Below are positions 1 to 7,680 of a stretch of 14,476 nt of DNA, piece after piece; positions within the stretch are counted from its first letter, which is position 1, and each line of letters opens with the position of its first letter. A program made the translations under genes and the position numbers. The stretch is from CAYUBI01 sp964443005 (GTDB taxonomy: Bacteria; Margulisbacteria; Riflemargulisbacteria; GWF2-35-9; CAYUBI01). The notes under the pieces are model-generated. The model had not been told where the DNA came from and searched no databases. It worked only from the letters and a program-made list of their open reading frames with translations. Location of the stretch: NCBI GenBank assembly GCA_964443005.1, contig CAYUBI010000062.1:1-14476 (forward strand), given 5' to 3'.

Positions 1-839
1 CGTTAACTGCCTCTTTAATTTATCATCTTGGCATTGGTTCCTTTATTGATCCTTATCTCGGAGGCGGTATTGGCGGTTATTTTTATTCAGTAAAAGACGA
101 TATTTATGGAACTTACGAATCCAGTATGAAATTTGGTTCTCATGCGTTAATTGGAATTAAACTTAGTTTAACTAACGAATTTTATATTGCTCTTGAATAT
201 ACCAAAGCATTAATTCCAGCAATTTACTTTACGAATGCCAAAAACTTTGATGCTTCTGCTTTAACCCTTGGCTGTGGCTTTGCTTTTTCGTGGCCAGAAA
301 GTACCAAACACCAATCGACTTATAAGTATACAGCGCAAGAAGAAGATTTGCTTGTTCAAATCCAGCAACAGCAAGCAGAAATTAAGGATTTGAAACTAAA
401 ACATAGCCAGTTAGAACAGGAAATAGATTCTTTTTATGAAGATTCAAGTTTGGATGAAGCAAGTCCAGAGTTTGCAAGAGCCTTGCGAAAAGCAAAATAT
501 CAAGAAGGAAAACTGAAAAATTTAGAATTAAAGATTTCTCAAGCAGAAAGTAATTTGTCAGCCTTACAACGTCAGTGGAACACACAACGAACGGATAATG
601 TCCCAGTCGAAGATCATATTGTATATATCGAAAAAAATTATACGCATTCGCCTTATGGCTTGTCCTTTTCTCGAGGTAATTTTTCCCGCAGAGGTGTGCC
701 CATGAACTACTATTCTTCTGAGCCGCGCGCTTCTTTTGCCCCGCCAGTAGTCCATGCACCTGCACCACCCTCAGACGAAGAAAAAAAAGCTTATGTTGAG
801 CGAAAACGTCAACGTCTTCAGGAAACAAAAAACCGGTAA
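1..839 (+). CDS. Outer-membrane beta-barrel protein with C-terminal coiled coil (5' partial)
   Basis: The reading frame is open from base 3, so the gene begins before the window; the first ATG at 126 is internal. The first ~300 bases encode alternating hydrophobic/polar strands with Gly- and Tyr-rich turns, as in small outer-membrane barrels, ending in an aromatic strand (GFAFSW) near 275-292. After this, about 333-590 encodes a Gln/Glu/Lys/Leu-rich coiled coil interrupted by an acidic Ser/Asp/Glu segment. The last ~80 residues are Tyr-, Ser- and Pro-rich (APAPP) and end in a basic RKRQRLQETKNR tail. I do not recognise a specific family; an OmpA/OmpW-like barrel is the best structural guess. 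A coiled coil placed after the barrel is odd and could reach into the periplasm. It is convergent with the wall hydrolase gene, 32 bases apart, with no clear terminator between them. Confidence 0.7.
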   Translation, partial: LTASLIYHLGIGSFIDPYLGGGIGGYFYSVKDDIYGTYESSMKFGSHALIGIKLSLTNEFYIALEYTKALIPAIYFTNAKNFDASALTLGCGFAFSWPESTKHQSTYKYTAQEEDLLVQIQQQQAEIKDLKLKHSQLEQEIDSFYEDSSLDEASPEFARALRKAKYQEGKLKNLELKISQAESNLSALQRQWNTQRTDNVPVEDHIVYIEKNYTHSPYGLSFSRGNFSRRGVPMNYYSSEPRASFAPPVVHAPAPPSDEEKKAYVERKRQRLQETKNR

Positions 840-871
840 AATTAGTTTCTACGGATGATGAGAATTGATTT

Positions 872-2653
872 TTAGGCTAATGTTTTAGAATGCACTGCTT
901 GGGGGTCTAAATAGATGCCATTGCGAGAAATGCGATAATCCAAATGCGGCCCTGTTGAGTTCCCTGTTGAGCCTATAGTCGCGATTGTATGTTTAGCTAA
1001 TACCTTGTCGCCGACTTTAACGTCAATTGTGTTGAGGTGGGAGTATTGGCTGATGACTCCATTGTCATGTTTGATTTCAACAAAGTTTCCATACGTTGAA
1101 CTTTTTTCTGCTTTGGTGATTCTTCCTGCCATAGATGCATGTACGGTTGCTCCTTGTGCTGCAGGAATGTCAACTGCTGGATGAAAATGTGGGTTACCAT
1201 TTATTGGGTGTTTGCGGTATCCATAAGGACTTGAAACAGTGCTATTTTGGACTGGCCAAGTGAGATCAAGATTCGCAAGTTGAATTTCTTTAACGGCGTT
1301 TAAACTTTCATAGTTATTATGAATTTGTTGTACATACTTTTTGGTTTCCGCGTAGGGCGGAATTGTGTTTCTGAATTTATTGACTGCAGCAGGTCCAGCG
1401 TTATATGCAGCTAAAGCAACGTCGACGTTTTTGAATGTAGTTGTTTGTTGGTTTAAATAGTAAATTCCTAGTAATAAATTTATTTCAGGATCAAATATTT
1501 TGCTCGGATCACTTTTTGCTTGTTCCAGTTTTTGTTTTAATTCGTTTATTTCTGGATTATTGATCCACTTTTCCTTTAATAATTGATTTATACAGTCTGT
1601 TGCTGTATTTGGCATTAATTGCATTAAGCCTTTGGCACCTTTGGGACTTACTATGGTGGGTTTGCCGTTGCTTTCTGCTAAAATAACACTAGCAATTAGG
1701 TTTTCGTTTAAAAGTGGGTTTGTATTGATTAGTTTTAGATGTTTTTTAATGGTGTCTCCATGTTTGGATTTAATGTCCTTTATTTGTGAATATGAATCAG
1801 AATACTGCAAGCTTTTTGCATTAATTCCAAAATAATGTTCTTTGTCAATCTGAGTAAATATACGATCATTCTTAGGAAGAATGTTGATAATATCCTTGAT
1901 TGTTAGTGATCCAGGATCTGTCTGATCCATAAATTGATTGAAATACCATCGTAAATAGTCAGCAATAATTGTGTAGGAAGTGTCTTTCGCCTCGATTTGA
2001 TTAAAAGCAGGGAACATTTGTAGAATTCCGCGATTGATGAGATGCAGGCTAACTTCATCAAAGTAATCTTTATCATTAGCTGGTTTGTCAAAACCTTTTT
2101 CTAAATCTATTTTTTGGTTCGTTGTTAGTAATTCTTTAACTGGTGCAAGTTGGACTTCTTGTTGATTATTTTTTTGGTTATAAATATCAGCAAATAAGGC
2201 AATAAAGGTCTTTTTTCCTAGCAGTCCGTCTGCTACAGCAAAACGGGTTCGAGTATCTCCGCTTCCTAGCATTTTGTCTGCATGTCCAAGTTGAAAGTCT
2301 GCAATAGCCCGTTGCCATGCTTTGGGTGAATCAATCTTTTCTGGACTACTACCTAATCTAGAGGTGATAATATTTTTACATTCTACAGATAGTTGTTGGA
2401 ACGTTTCAAAACTTATGAATTGGTGAGGGTTTTCAAGCTTTCCGTTAATATACAGATTTTGATAAATGGTTTCCATATCGAGGTTAATACATATTATATC
2501 TGGAGGTGGATTAACGTAAGGTCCACTAGTGATTTTTCCAGTTGGCGATTCGTTTCCCTTAGCTTTTTTTGTTCCAGCATTTTCAATTGCCTCAACATGG
2601 GGGCTTTTGTAAACTGGCAATGGCATGCTTGGGATGATTATCGTTGCTGTCAT
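872..2653 (-). CDS. Two-domain peptidoglycan hydrolase: lytic transglycosylase (SLT) plus M23 peptidase
   Basis: A 593-residue protein. Residues ~112-160 resemble a peptidoglycan-binding domain (DGLLGKKTFIALF). Residues ~310-450 are a Slt-type lytic transglycosylase: probable catalytic Glu327 in AESNG, then GAKGLMQLMP at 339-348 and AAYNAG at 415-420. Residues ~465-590 are an M23 (LytM-like) domain: HxxxD at 491-495, SHL with His539, and PHLD at 569-572. The family's usual final motif is HLH, so the third zinc ligand (the second His) is Asp572 here. It would cut both the glycan strands and the peptide cross-links of the wall. No signal peptide is visible, although the substrate is periplasmic; the frame upstream of the ATG is open to a stop at 2717-2719 but holds no start or hydrophobic stretch. 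The ribosome site is weak (TAGGG, 12 bases upstream). Confidence 0.9.
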   Translation of the reverse strand: MTATIIIPSMPLPVYKSPHVEAIENAGTKKAKGNESPTGKITSGPYVNPPPDIICINLDMETIYQNLYINGKLENPHQFISFETFQQLSVECKNIITSRLGSSPEKIDSPKAWQRAIADFQLGHADKMLGSGDTRTRFAVADGLLGKKTFIALFADIYNQKNNQQEVQLAPVKELLTTNQKIDLEKGFDKPANDKDYFDEVSLHLINRGILQMFPAFNQIEAKDTSYTIIADYLRWYFNQFMDQTDPGSLTIKDIINILPKNDRIFTQIDKEHYFGINAKSLQYSDSYSQIKDIKSKHGDTIKKHLKLINTNPLLNENLIASVILAESNGKPTIVSPKGAKGLMQLMPNTATDCINQLLKEKWINNPEINELKQKLEQAKSDPSKIFDPEINLLLGIYYLNQQTTTFKNVDVALAAYNAGPAAVNKFRNTIPPYAETKKYVQQIHNNYESLNAVKEIQLANLDLTWPVQNSTVSSPYGYRKHPINGNPHFHPAVDIPAAQGATVHASMAGRITKAEKSSTYGNFVEIKHDNGVISQYSHLNTIDVKVGDKVLAKHTIATIGSTGNSTGPHLDYRISRNGIYLDPQAVHSKTLA

Positions 2654-2695
2654 AGTTGTTGTATTCCCTAAATTTATAATTTTAAACCTATCTAT

Positions 2696-2724
2696 ATTAT
2701 ATATCGTAGTAAAAGCTCAAAAAC
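2696..2724 (-). promoter_or_regulatory. Candidate promoter of the wall hydrolase gene
   Basis: On the minus strand a perfect TATAAT lies at 2701-2696. The -35 is poor: GTTTTT with a 17-base spacer or TTTTTG with 16. Transcription would start near 2689 and give a leader of about 36 bases. It lies back to back with the rightward promoter at 2756-2784. Confidence 0.35.
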
Positions 2725-2755
2725 CTGCATTTGATTTTTTACATATAGTCTCCCT

Positions 2756-2784
2756 TTGTATTCTTTCAAAAAATTGAGTATGAT
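2756..2784 (+). promoter_or_regulatory. Promoter of the CheW-like gene
   Basis: TTGTAT at 2756-2761 and TATGAT at 2779-2784 are separated by exactly 17 bases, a good housekeeping-sigma promoter. The start would fall near 2791. The gene's ribosome site (GAGG at 2804-2807) follows, 6 bases before the ATG. Confidence 0.5.
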
Positions 2785-2813
2785 ATTAATAGATCAAGAA
2801 AAAGAGGTGGGAC

Positions 2814-3311
2814 ATGCAGGCAGCAATGGAACGATCAGATAAGCTAGTTCATTTAATTACATTTACGCTAGGACAAACTATGTATGGAATTCCATTACTT
2901 GATGTCCGTGAGATTACGTCGTACGAAAAAGTTTCACCTATGTCAACCTTGCCGAATTACGCTTTAGGTGAATTGGCACTTCGGGATCAATTAATCCCTG
3001 TATTAAACTTAAAAATGCTTTTTGATATTGGTCAGTTTGCGCCAACTGTGGATAGTCGTGTTATTGTTATTGAGAATGCTTCAAAATGTTATGGGTTAGG
3101 TGTTGATCATGTTAATACTGTGATTGCATTGCCAGAATCTTTTATAGAAAAACCATCACCTTTAATGTTTTCTGCGGGACGGAAAGACGTATTCGCTGGG
3201 ATTGGAAAAACTGAAAGTAGTTTAATTGTCATTTTAAAAGTAGCTCACCTTTTAATGGAAACCGAGATTAAAGAATTGGCCAAAAAATCAAAACCAAAAA
3301 AAGCAAAATGA
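2814..3311 (+). CDS. CheW-like scaffold/coupling protein
   Basis: A 165-residue single-domain protein. CheW proteins are SH3-like beta proteins that link chemoreceptors to the kinase CheA. The CheW pattern covers residues ~12-148: LITFTLGQTMYGIPLLDVREI, then LPNYALGELALRDQLIPVLNL, where the usual LRG is LRD, and a late AGIGKTESSLIVILKV segment. A Lys-rich tail (KKSKPKKAK) ends the protein. The ATG is preceded by a good GAGG site at a 6-base distance. No cheA or receptor gene lies in the window; the next gene is ftsZ, 100 bases on. The role could be in chemotaxis or twitching motility, or a separate scaffold function; the sequence does not decide. Confidence 0.85.
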   Translation: MQAAMERSDKLVHLITFTLGQTMYGIPLLDVREITSYEKVSPMSTLPNYALGELALRDQLIPVLNLKMLFDIGQFAPTVDSRVIVIENASKCYGLGVDHVNTVIALPESFIEKPSPLMFSAGRKDVFAGIGKTESSLIVILKVAHLLMETEIKELAKKSKPKKAK

Positions 3312-3314
3312 GTG

Positions 3315-3343
3315 TTCAAAATTGAGCATGAGCATGATATAGT
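3315..3343 (+). promoter_or_regulatory. Candidate ftsZ promoter
   Basis: TTCAAA at 3315-3320 and TATAGT at 3338-3343 lie 17 bases apart, immediately after the CheW-like gene. The -35 is weak. The block resembles the sequence around the promoter of the CheW-like gene (see findings), which supports a regulatory role. Confidence 0.3.
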
Positions 3344-3399
3344 AGAACTATCATTGTTGTAGATTATGTAGTGACATGGACGGTTCGAAAATAATAAAA

Positions 3400-3405
3400 A
3401 AGGAG
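3400..3405 (+). promoter_or_regulatory. Ribosome binding site that sets the ftsZ start at TTG
   Basis: AAGGAG sits 6 bases before TTG at 3412. The upstream in-frame ATG at 3376 has no comparable site, so the TTG is the better start. Confidence 0.7.
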
Positions 3406-3411
3406 TTTGCC

Positions 3412-4611
3412 TTGGAACAGCCTTCAGTGAATCAATTTGCAAACATCAAAGTCATTGGTGTAGGTGGGGCAGGGGGCAACGCAATCAATCGAATGATTGG
3501 GAGTAGTTTGTTAGGTGTTGAGTTTTGGTCTATTAATACAGATGCTCAGGCTTTAAATGTTTCACTTGCTGATCATAAGCTTCAGGTTGGGAATAAGTTA
3601 ACTAAAGGTTTAGGTTCAGGTTCTGACCCTGAAAAGGGCTTGGCTGCAGCTGAAGAAAGTATTGAGGACATCGAGTTGGCACTGGAAGGTGCAGATATGG
3701 TGTTTTTGACTGCTGGCTTGGGCGGGGGAACCGGCACAGGTGCTGCGCCTGTGATTGCCAATGCTGCTAAACGGAAAGGTGCCTTAACCATTGCGGTTGT
3801 GACAAAACCTTTTCGATTTGAAGGTCCTGTACGTAAACGGCAAGGCGATGAAGGCGTTATTAAGTTGCGTGAGCAAGTCGACGCACTTATTGTTATTCCT
3901 AATGATAAATTGCTTCAGGTTGTTGAACAAAATACAACCATTATTGATGCGTTTAAAGTGGCTGATGATGTGCTTAGGCAAGGTGTTCAGGGAATTTCTG
4001 AGTTAATTACGACTCCAGGACTTATCAATTTAGATTTTGCTGATGTCAAAACAATAATGGCAAATGCGGGCTCAGCAATGATGGGAATTGGTCGAGGTTC
4101 AGGAACGCAACGCGCAGTTGAAGCTGCAGAAGCTGCGATATCCAGTCCGTTGCTCGAAGAAACAATTGCTGGGGCACGCGGTGTTATTTTAAGTATTGCA
4201 GGTGGGCAGAATCTGACGTTGCATGAAGTTAACGAAGCTGCAGAAGTTATTTATAATGCAGTTGATCCAGAAGCAAATATTATTTTTGGAGCAGTGATTA
4301 AAGAAGAACTTTTAGATGAAATTGTGGTTACAGTGATTGCAACTGGGTTTTTGCCTCAAGAAAAACATGTGACAAAATCGCAAGCTATTGTAGATCAGTC
4401 AGCTGGAATGCATAAATTTCAGCAACAATCGTTAACATTCGCTGACGAAGAAGCCCTAGCTGTTAAAACTGTTGAGCCTGAGTTGTCTGGAGATAAACCT
4501 GGTCGGCGATTTGCTTTTGATGAAGATCTTCCGATGATAGACGACGAGTCAAAGGCTCCATCTATGATTGATATTCCTTCGTGGATTAAAAATAGAGGCA
4601 AAACGCCGTAA
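3412..4611 (+). CDS. ftsZ: Cell division GTPase FtsZ
   Basis: FtsZ is the tubulin-like GTPase that polymerises into the division ring at midcell. From the TTG start the protein has 399 residues, normal for the family. GGAGGN is at 18-23, the tubulin signature [10 protein letters not shown] at 104-113, and the T7 catalytic loop NLDFADV at 206-212. A variable linker of ~65 residues follows the globular domain. The conserved C-terminal peptide, which docks membrane anchors and regulators, is [10 protein letters not shown] at 386-395. No ftsA or ftsQ flanks it, unlike the common dcw arrangement; its neighbours are a CheW-like gene upstream and a GH13 enzyme 28 bases downstream. Confidence 0.97.
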   Translation: MEQPSVNQFANIKVIGVGGAGGNAINRMIGSSLLGVEFWSINTDAQALNVSLADHKLQVGNKLTKGLGSGSDPEKGLAAAEESIEDIELALEGADMVFLTAGLGGGTGTGAAPVIANAAKRKGALTIAVVTKPFRFEGPVRKRQGDEGVIKLREQVDALIVIPNDKLLQVVEQNTTIIDAFKVADDVLRQGVQGISELITTPGLINLDFADVKTIMANAGSAMMGIGRGSGTQRAVEAAEAAISSPLLEETIAGARGVILSIAGGQNLTLHEVNEAAEVIYNAVDPEANIIFGAVIKEELLDEIVVTVIATGFLPQEKHVTKSQAIVDQSAGMHKFQQQSLTFADEEALAVKTVEPELSGDKPGRRFAFDEDLPMIDDESKAPSMIDIPSWIKNRGKTP

Positions 4612-4639
4612 TTATAGCGTTTGTACAAAGGGGGTGGTG

Positions 4640-7177
4640 ATGATATCTGCTGGTTTGTCTTCACCTGCTTTGTGTGAAAGTCCTGAAACTCAGTTCCTTC
4701 GATTAACTCTTCAGCGGGATGCTTATCGATATTCCTTGGATATTTTTTGGGAATTGTGGGCTTCACAATTAGGTGTTCGATTTGATCCTAGTAAAAATAC
4801 AACGCAATTTCTTTTTTGGGCTCCCTATTTTATTGGGAAATCTGTAAAATTGATAGTGTGGACGCGTCAGTCGCAAGCTCAGTCTGTTGTTTATGATCGA
4901 GAGTCAATTGATCTTTCGACATTTTCTGGTAATCTAGGCGTTCCCGAAGGTTTATTTTTCGTTGTTTTAGACAACATTGTTGCTTGTAATAGCGTATTTC
5001 CGACGCATATGTATGAACTTGAGGTTGACGGTGAGCGGTTATCTGATATGCTGGGGCGATATTTTCCGTTTGGAGCTCAAGGCCCAGCTGCAATAATTAA
5101 TGATGATTTTTCGTGGACAGATACTGTTTTTCTGAAAATGCAAAATACAGATCCTAGCTTGATTTTGAAACTTCATGTTGGGATTTCGAGTGAAGAAGGC
5201 ACTTTTTCTGGGTTGCTCCATCAATTTGCAGTGAATGTAGATTTAAGCGATTATGATGCTGTTGAGTTCTTGCCTGTTGGTGAATTTCCTGGGAAAACTC
5301 GATATGTTTTAACTCGAGTGAATAATCAATTAACGGTTGTTGAAGACTTACATGGGCATTGTCCGATAAATTGGGGTTATGACGGTGGGCCGAATTATAT
5401 TGCCAGTCTTTCTCATGCATATGGAACTCCTAACGATTTAAAGAGCTTGATTAATGCGCTTCATAATAAAGGAATTAAAGTTGGTTTTGATATTCAAATC
5501 AATCATTTTGGGCCAGAAGATGTTGTGAATCATCGCTTTGGTCCGTGGCTATCAGCGTCTAACACAGCCTGGGGGCCACGCCCTAATTTTAGGCATCCTG
5601 TGATTAGAAAAGTATTACTGGGTCAAATTCGTAATATGGTTGAAATCTATCATGTCGATTATTTGCGACTTGACATGAGTTCTCGATATGATGACGATTT
5701 GTTAATAAAGGATATTCATGAATTAAAGCCGTGTATTGAGCTTCATAATGAAACATATCAGCTTAAACGGGTTGTTTCGCGTCGATTGCCAATTATTCTT
5801 GAGGATGAGCGGGACTGGCATGATTGGCTCTTTGATGTTGCAAAAGTGTCTGCACAGTGGGGCTTTAATCTTGCTCATCAAATGCGGGATTTCATTGCTG
5901 GCACCCATTCAAATGGAAGCTTAATTATGTCTGGAATTGAAAATTCAGCTAAGTTTGTTGTTTTTAGTAATACTCATGATGAAATGGGAAATTTATCAGG
6001 ACGTCCCATTATTAGTGATTTGATGAATAGTTTATTGATGATGTCCCGAGGCATTCCCATGCATTGGCTTTCTGGCGGTTTTTTTCATTTTTTCACAAAT
6101 TATAGTTCTGCTGTGAATCAAGCTAATGTTGTGTCGGAAAAATGTGGTGTTTTTCTGACATTAGATGCGCATCATTGGGAAAAAATGTTTCCATTACATC
6201 CATGTTTTGTGACATTAGCTAAGGCTAAGGTGTATTTTAAACGATTACATGTGGCTTGGCAAAAAGAGGTTAAGCCCTACTCAGGGCTGATGTGGGCACA
6301 GGCAGAGACCAATATCCAAAAATGGTTTAGCTCAAAACGATTTCCAAATCTAGAGGCCATTATTTATGCGTATGGATATGCTATGTTTATATTATCAAAG
6401 ATTTCAACCTTACCCTTAAAGGAAATTGATCATGATTTTTTTCAGAAATTACGGCAATTGCGTCGTCGTTATGCGTGGTTACATGCTAGCAGGTTTTTAG
6501 GTGATTTTTTTGCATTTGATGCTAAGTCACAAGCTCTGTTTTGTCGTAGAATTAATCCTTTAAATCCGCATCATCAATTGTATTTAATTGCAACTCAGCA
6601 TCTTCCTTTAAATGTTGCTTTAAAACTGGCAGCAGGGCTTTGGAAGGTTATTGCTACAACTGAGGCTTCTCAGGAAGATTATGCTTATAAAACTGACGGA
6701 AATTCTTTTGTGATGATTAGTTTGCCAAAACAGTGCATTATCATTCTTGAACGATCCGTAGTTTTTGCTGATGCTTCGCCAGCTGATCATTTGTTTAAAA
6801 ATCTGATTTCTATTGATAAAGAGCCTTCAGATGCCTTGTTTCGTGATGATCTTTTTACAGTTGAAGGATGGCTAAAACAACGAGAAAAAGCAGGAATATT
6901 TTTTTATAATCAACAACAGTTTTTCTTTGGTTTCGCACCTAACCTTTTTGTATTAATTACGTTAATCCCTATGTCAGGAATTGAGGATATATATGTCGTT
7001 CAGATTGCTAATGCGCATCGTCGTATACCTGTATCGCTTATTGAACGAGAAGTTGCAGGCTCACATTATGTTTACACGTTAGACTTGGCAAAGGAATCTA
7101 TTAATGGTTCTAATTCGACAGTACTAAAAATTGTGTTTTTTCCCTTAAATACTGTTGTCATTACTATTCCAAAATAG
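4640..7177 (+). CDS. GH13 alpha-amylase-family enzyme, resembling trehalohydrolase/branching enzyme
   Basis: I chose the ATG at 4640 because AAAGGGGG ends 5 bases before it; the frame is open further upstream into ftsZ. The protein has 845 residues. An N-terminal beta domain (TQFLFWAPYFIGKSVKLIVW) resembles the CBM48-type module of branching enzymes and TreZ. All GH13 regions are present: region I GFDIQINHFGPE (Asp284, Asn288, His289), region II DYLRLDMSS (Arg343, nucleophile Asp345), region III ILEDERDW (acid Glu388), region IV NTHDEMGN (His446, Asp447). The WGYDGGPNY and SHAYGTPNDLKSL segments and the Trp-Gly after region I resemble maltooligosyl-trehalose trehalohydrolase (GH13_10). About 390 residues follow region IV, far more than in TreZ, so the substrate is unclear. 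No other glycogen or trehalose gene is in the window. Probably cotranscribed with ftsZ. Confidence 0.85.
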   Translation: MISAGLSSPALCESPETQFLRLTLQRDAYRYSLDIFWELWASQLGVRFDPSKNTTQFLFWAPYFIGKSVKLIVWTRQSQAQSVVYDRESIDLSTFSGNLGVPEGLFFVVLDNIVACNSVFPTHMYELEVDGERLSDMLGRYFPFGAQGPAAIINDDFSWTDTVFLKMQNTDPSLILKLHVGISSEEGTFSGLLHQFAVNVDLSDYDAVEFLPVGEFPGKTRYVLTRVNNQLTVVEDLHGHCPINWGYDGGPNYIASLSHAYGTPNDLKSLINALHNKGIKVGFDIQINHFGPEDVVNHRFGPWLSASNTAWGPRPNFRHPVIRKVLLGQIRNMVEIYHVDYLRLDMSSRYDDDLLIKDIHELKPCIELHNETYQLKRVVSRRLPIILEDERDWHDWLFDVAKVSAQWGFNLAHQMRDFIAGTHSNGSLIMSGIENSAKFVVFSNTHDEMGNLSGRPIISDLMNSLLMMSRGIPMHWLSGGFFHFFTNYSSAVNQANVVSEKCGVFLTLDAHHWEKMFPLHPCFVTLAKAKVYFKRLHVAWQKEVKPYSGLMWAQAETNIQKWFSSKRFPNLEAIIYAYGYAMFILSKISTLPLKEIDHDFFQKLRQLRRRYAWLHASRFLGDFFAFDAKSQALFCRRINPLNPHHQLYLIATQHLPLNVALKLAAGLWKVIATTEASQEDYAYKTDGNSFVMISLPKQCIIILERSVVFADASPADHLFKNLISIDKEPSDALFRDDLFTVEGWLKQREKAGIFFYNQQQFFFGFAPNLFVLITLIPMSGIEDIYVVQIANAHRRIPVSLIEREVAGSHYVYTLDLAKESINGSNSTVLKIVFFPLNTVVITIPK

Positions 7178-7188
7178 TGACAACAGTA
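7150..7188. terminator. Stem-loop between convergent GH13 and aspartokinase genes
   Basis: TACTGTTGTCA at 7150-7160 pairs perfectly with TGACAACAGTA at 7178-7188. An inner CTATT/AATAG stem (7164-7168 with 7173-7177) continues it past a 3-base bulge, with a CCAA loop. The GH13 stop codon lies inside the hairpin. The U-tract is weak (TTTT at 7194-7197 on the plus strand), so termination is likely but not certain; the fold could serve both directions. Confidence 0.6.
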
Positions 7189-7200
7189 GAATGTTTTGCG

Positions 7201-7680
7201 TTAAAATGCTAGATCAAATGCTTTGTGCAGTGCTTGAACAGCTTTTTGTGTGAAATCTTGGCCAATAATACATGAGACTTTTATTTCTGATGTTGAAATA
7301 AGTTCGATATTAATGTTTTCTTCAGCCAAAATCGAAAACATTTTTGCTGCAACACCTGGTGTAGAAATCATGCCAGAGCCAACAATTGAAATTTTAACAA
7401 CATTTTTGTCGCTGACTACAGTTCCGCCACCTAGTTTTTTTGATATTTGTTCACAAATTGCAATTGTTTCAATTAGATCGTCTTCGTTCACTGTAAATGC
7501 GATGTCATTTGTTTGATTTCCAGCAATGCTTTGAATAATCATGTCAACATTAATTGATTTTTGTGCAAGCGTTGAAAAAATTTCTGCAGCAACTCCTGGT
7601 TTATCTGGAACTTGCTTAATTGCGATTTTCGCTGTACTTTCATCGTAAGCAATTCCTGTGACAGATTTTGTTCTTTCCAT
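7201..7680 (-). CDS. Aspartokinase beta subunit from an internal in-frame start
   Basis: At codon 246 of the aspartokinase gene there is an ATG (7680-7678) with AAAGGAG 9 bases upstream, stronger than most ribosome sites in this window. Translation from it gives a 159-residue protein holding both ACT domains and no kinase domain. B. subtilis aspartokinase II is known to be an alpha2-beta2 enzyme whose small subunit comes from such an internal start at nearly the same place. The start and spacing are seen; the product itself is inferred. Confidence 0.65.
   Translation of the reverse strand: MERTKSVTGIAYDESTAKIAIKQVPDKPGVAAEIFSTLAQKSINVDMIIQSIAGNQTNDIAFTVNEDDLIETIAICEQISKKLGGGTVVSDKNVVKISIVGSGMISTPGVAAKMFSILAEENINIELISTSEIKVSCIIGQDFTQKAVQALHKAFDLAF

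Noticed and set aside
382..828. 148-codon frame on the minus strand under the barrel gene
   Set aside because: It lies opposite a coding frame with clear coiled-coil sequence, and its translation has no recognisable domain or good ribosome site.
3376..3411. Earlier ATG start for ftsZ
   Set aside because: It has no ribosome site, while the in-frame TTG at 3412 has AAGGAG at ideal spacing.
4568..4639. Earlier ATG start for the GH13 enzyme inside ftsZ
   Set aside because: It adds 24 residues without domain character, and a strong AAAGGGGG precedes the ATG at 4640. GTG at 4634 or 4637 remain possible but overlap or crowd that site.
4419..4766. 115-codon minus-strand frame across the ftsZ end and GH13 start
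   Set aside because: It is antisense to two real genes and shows no family resemblance.
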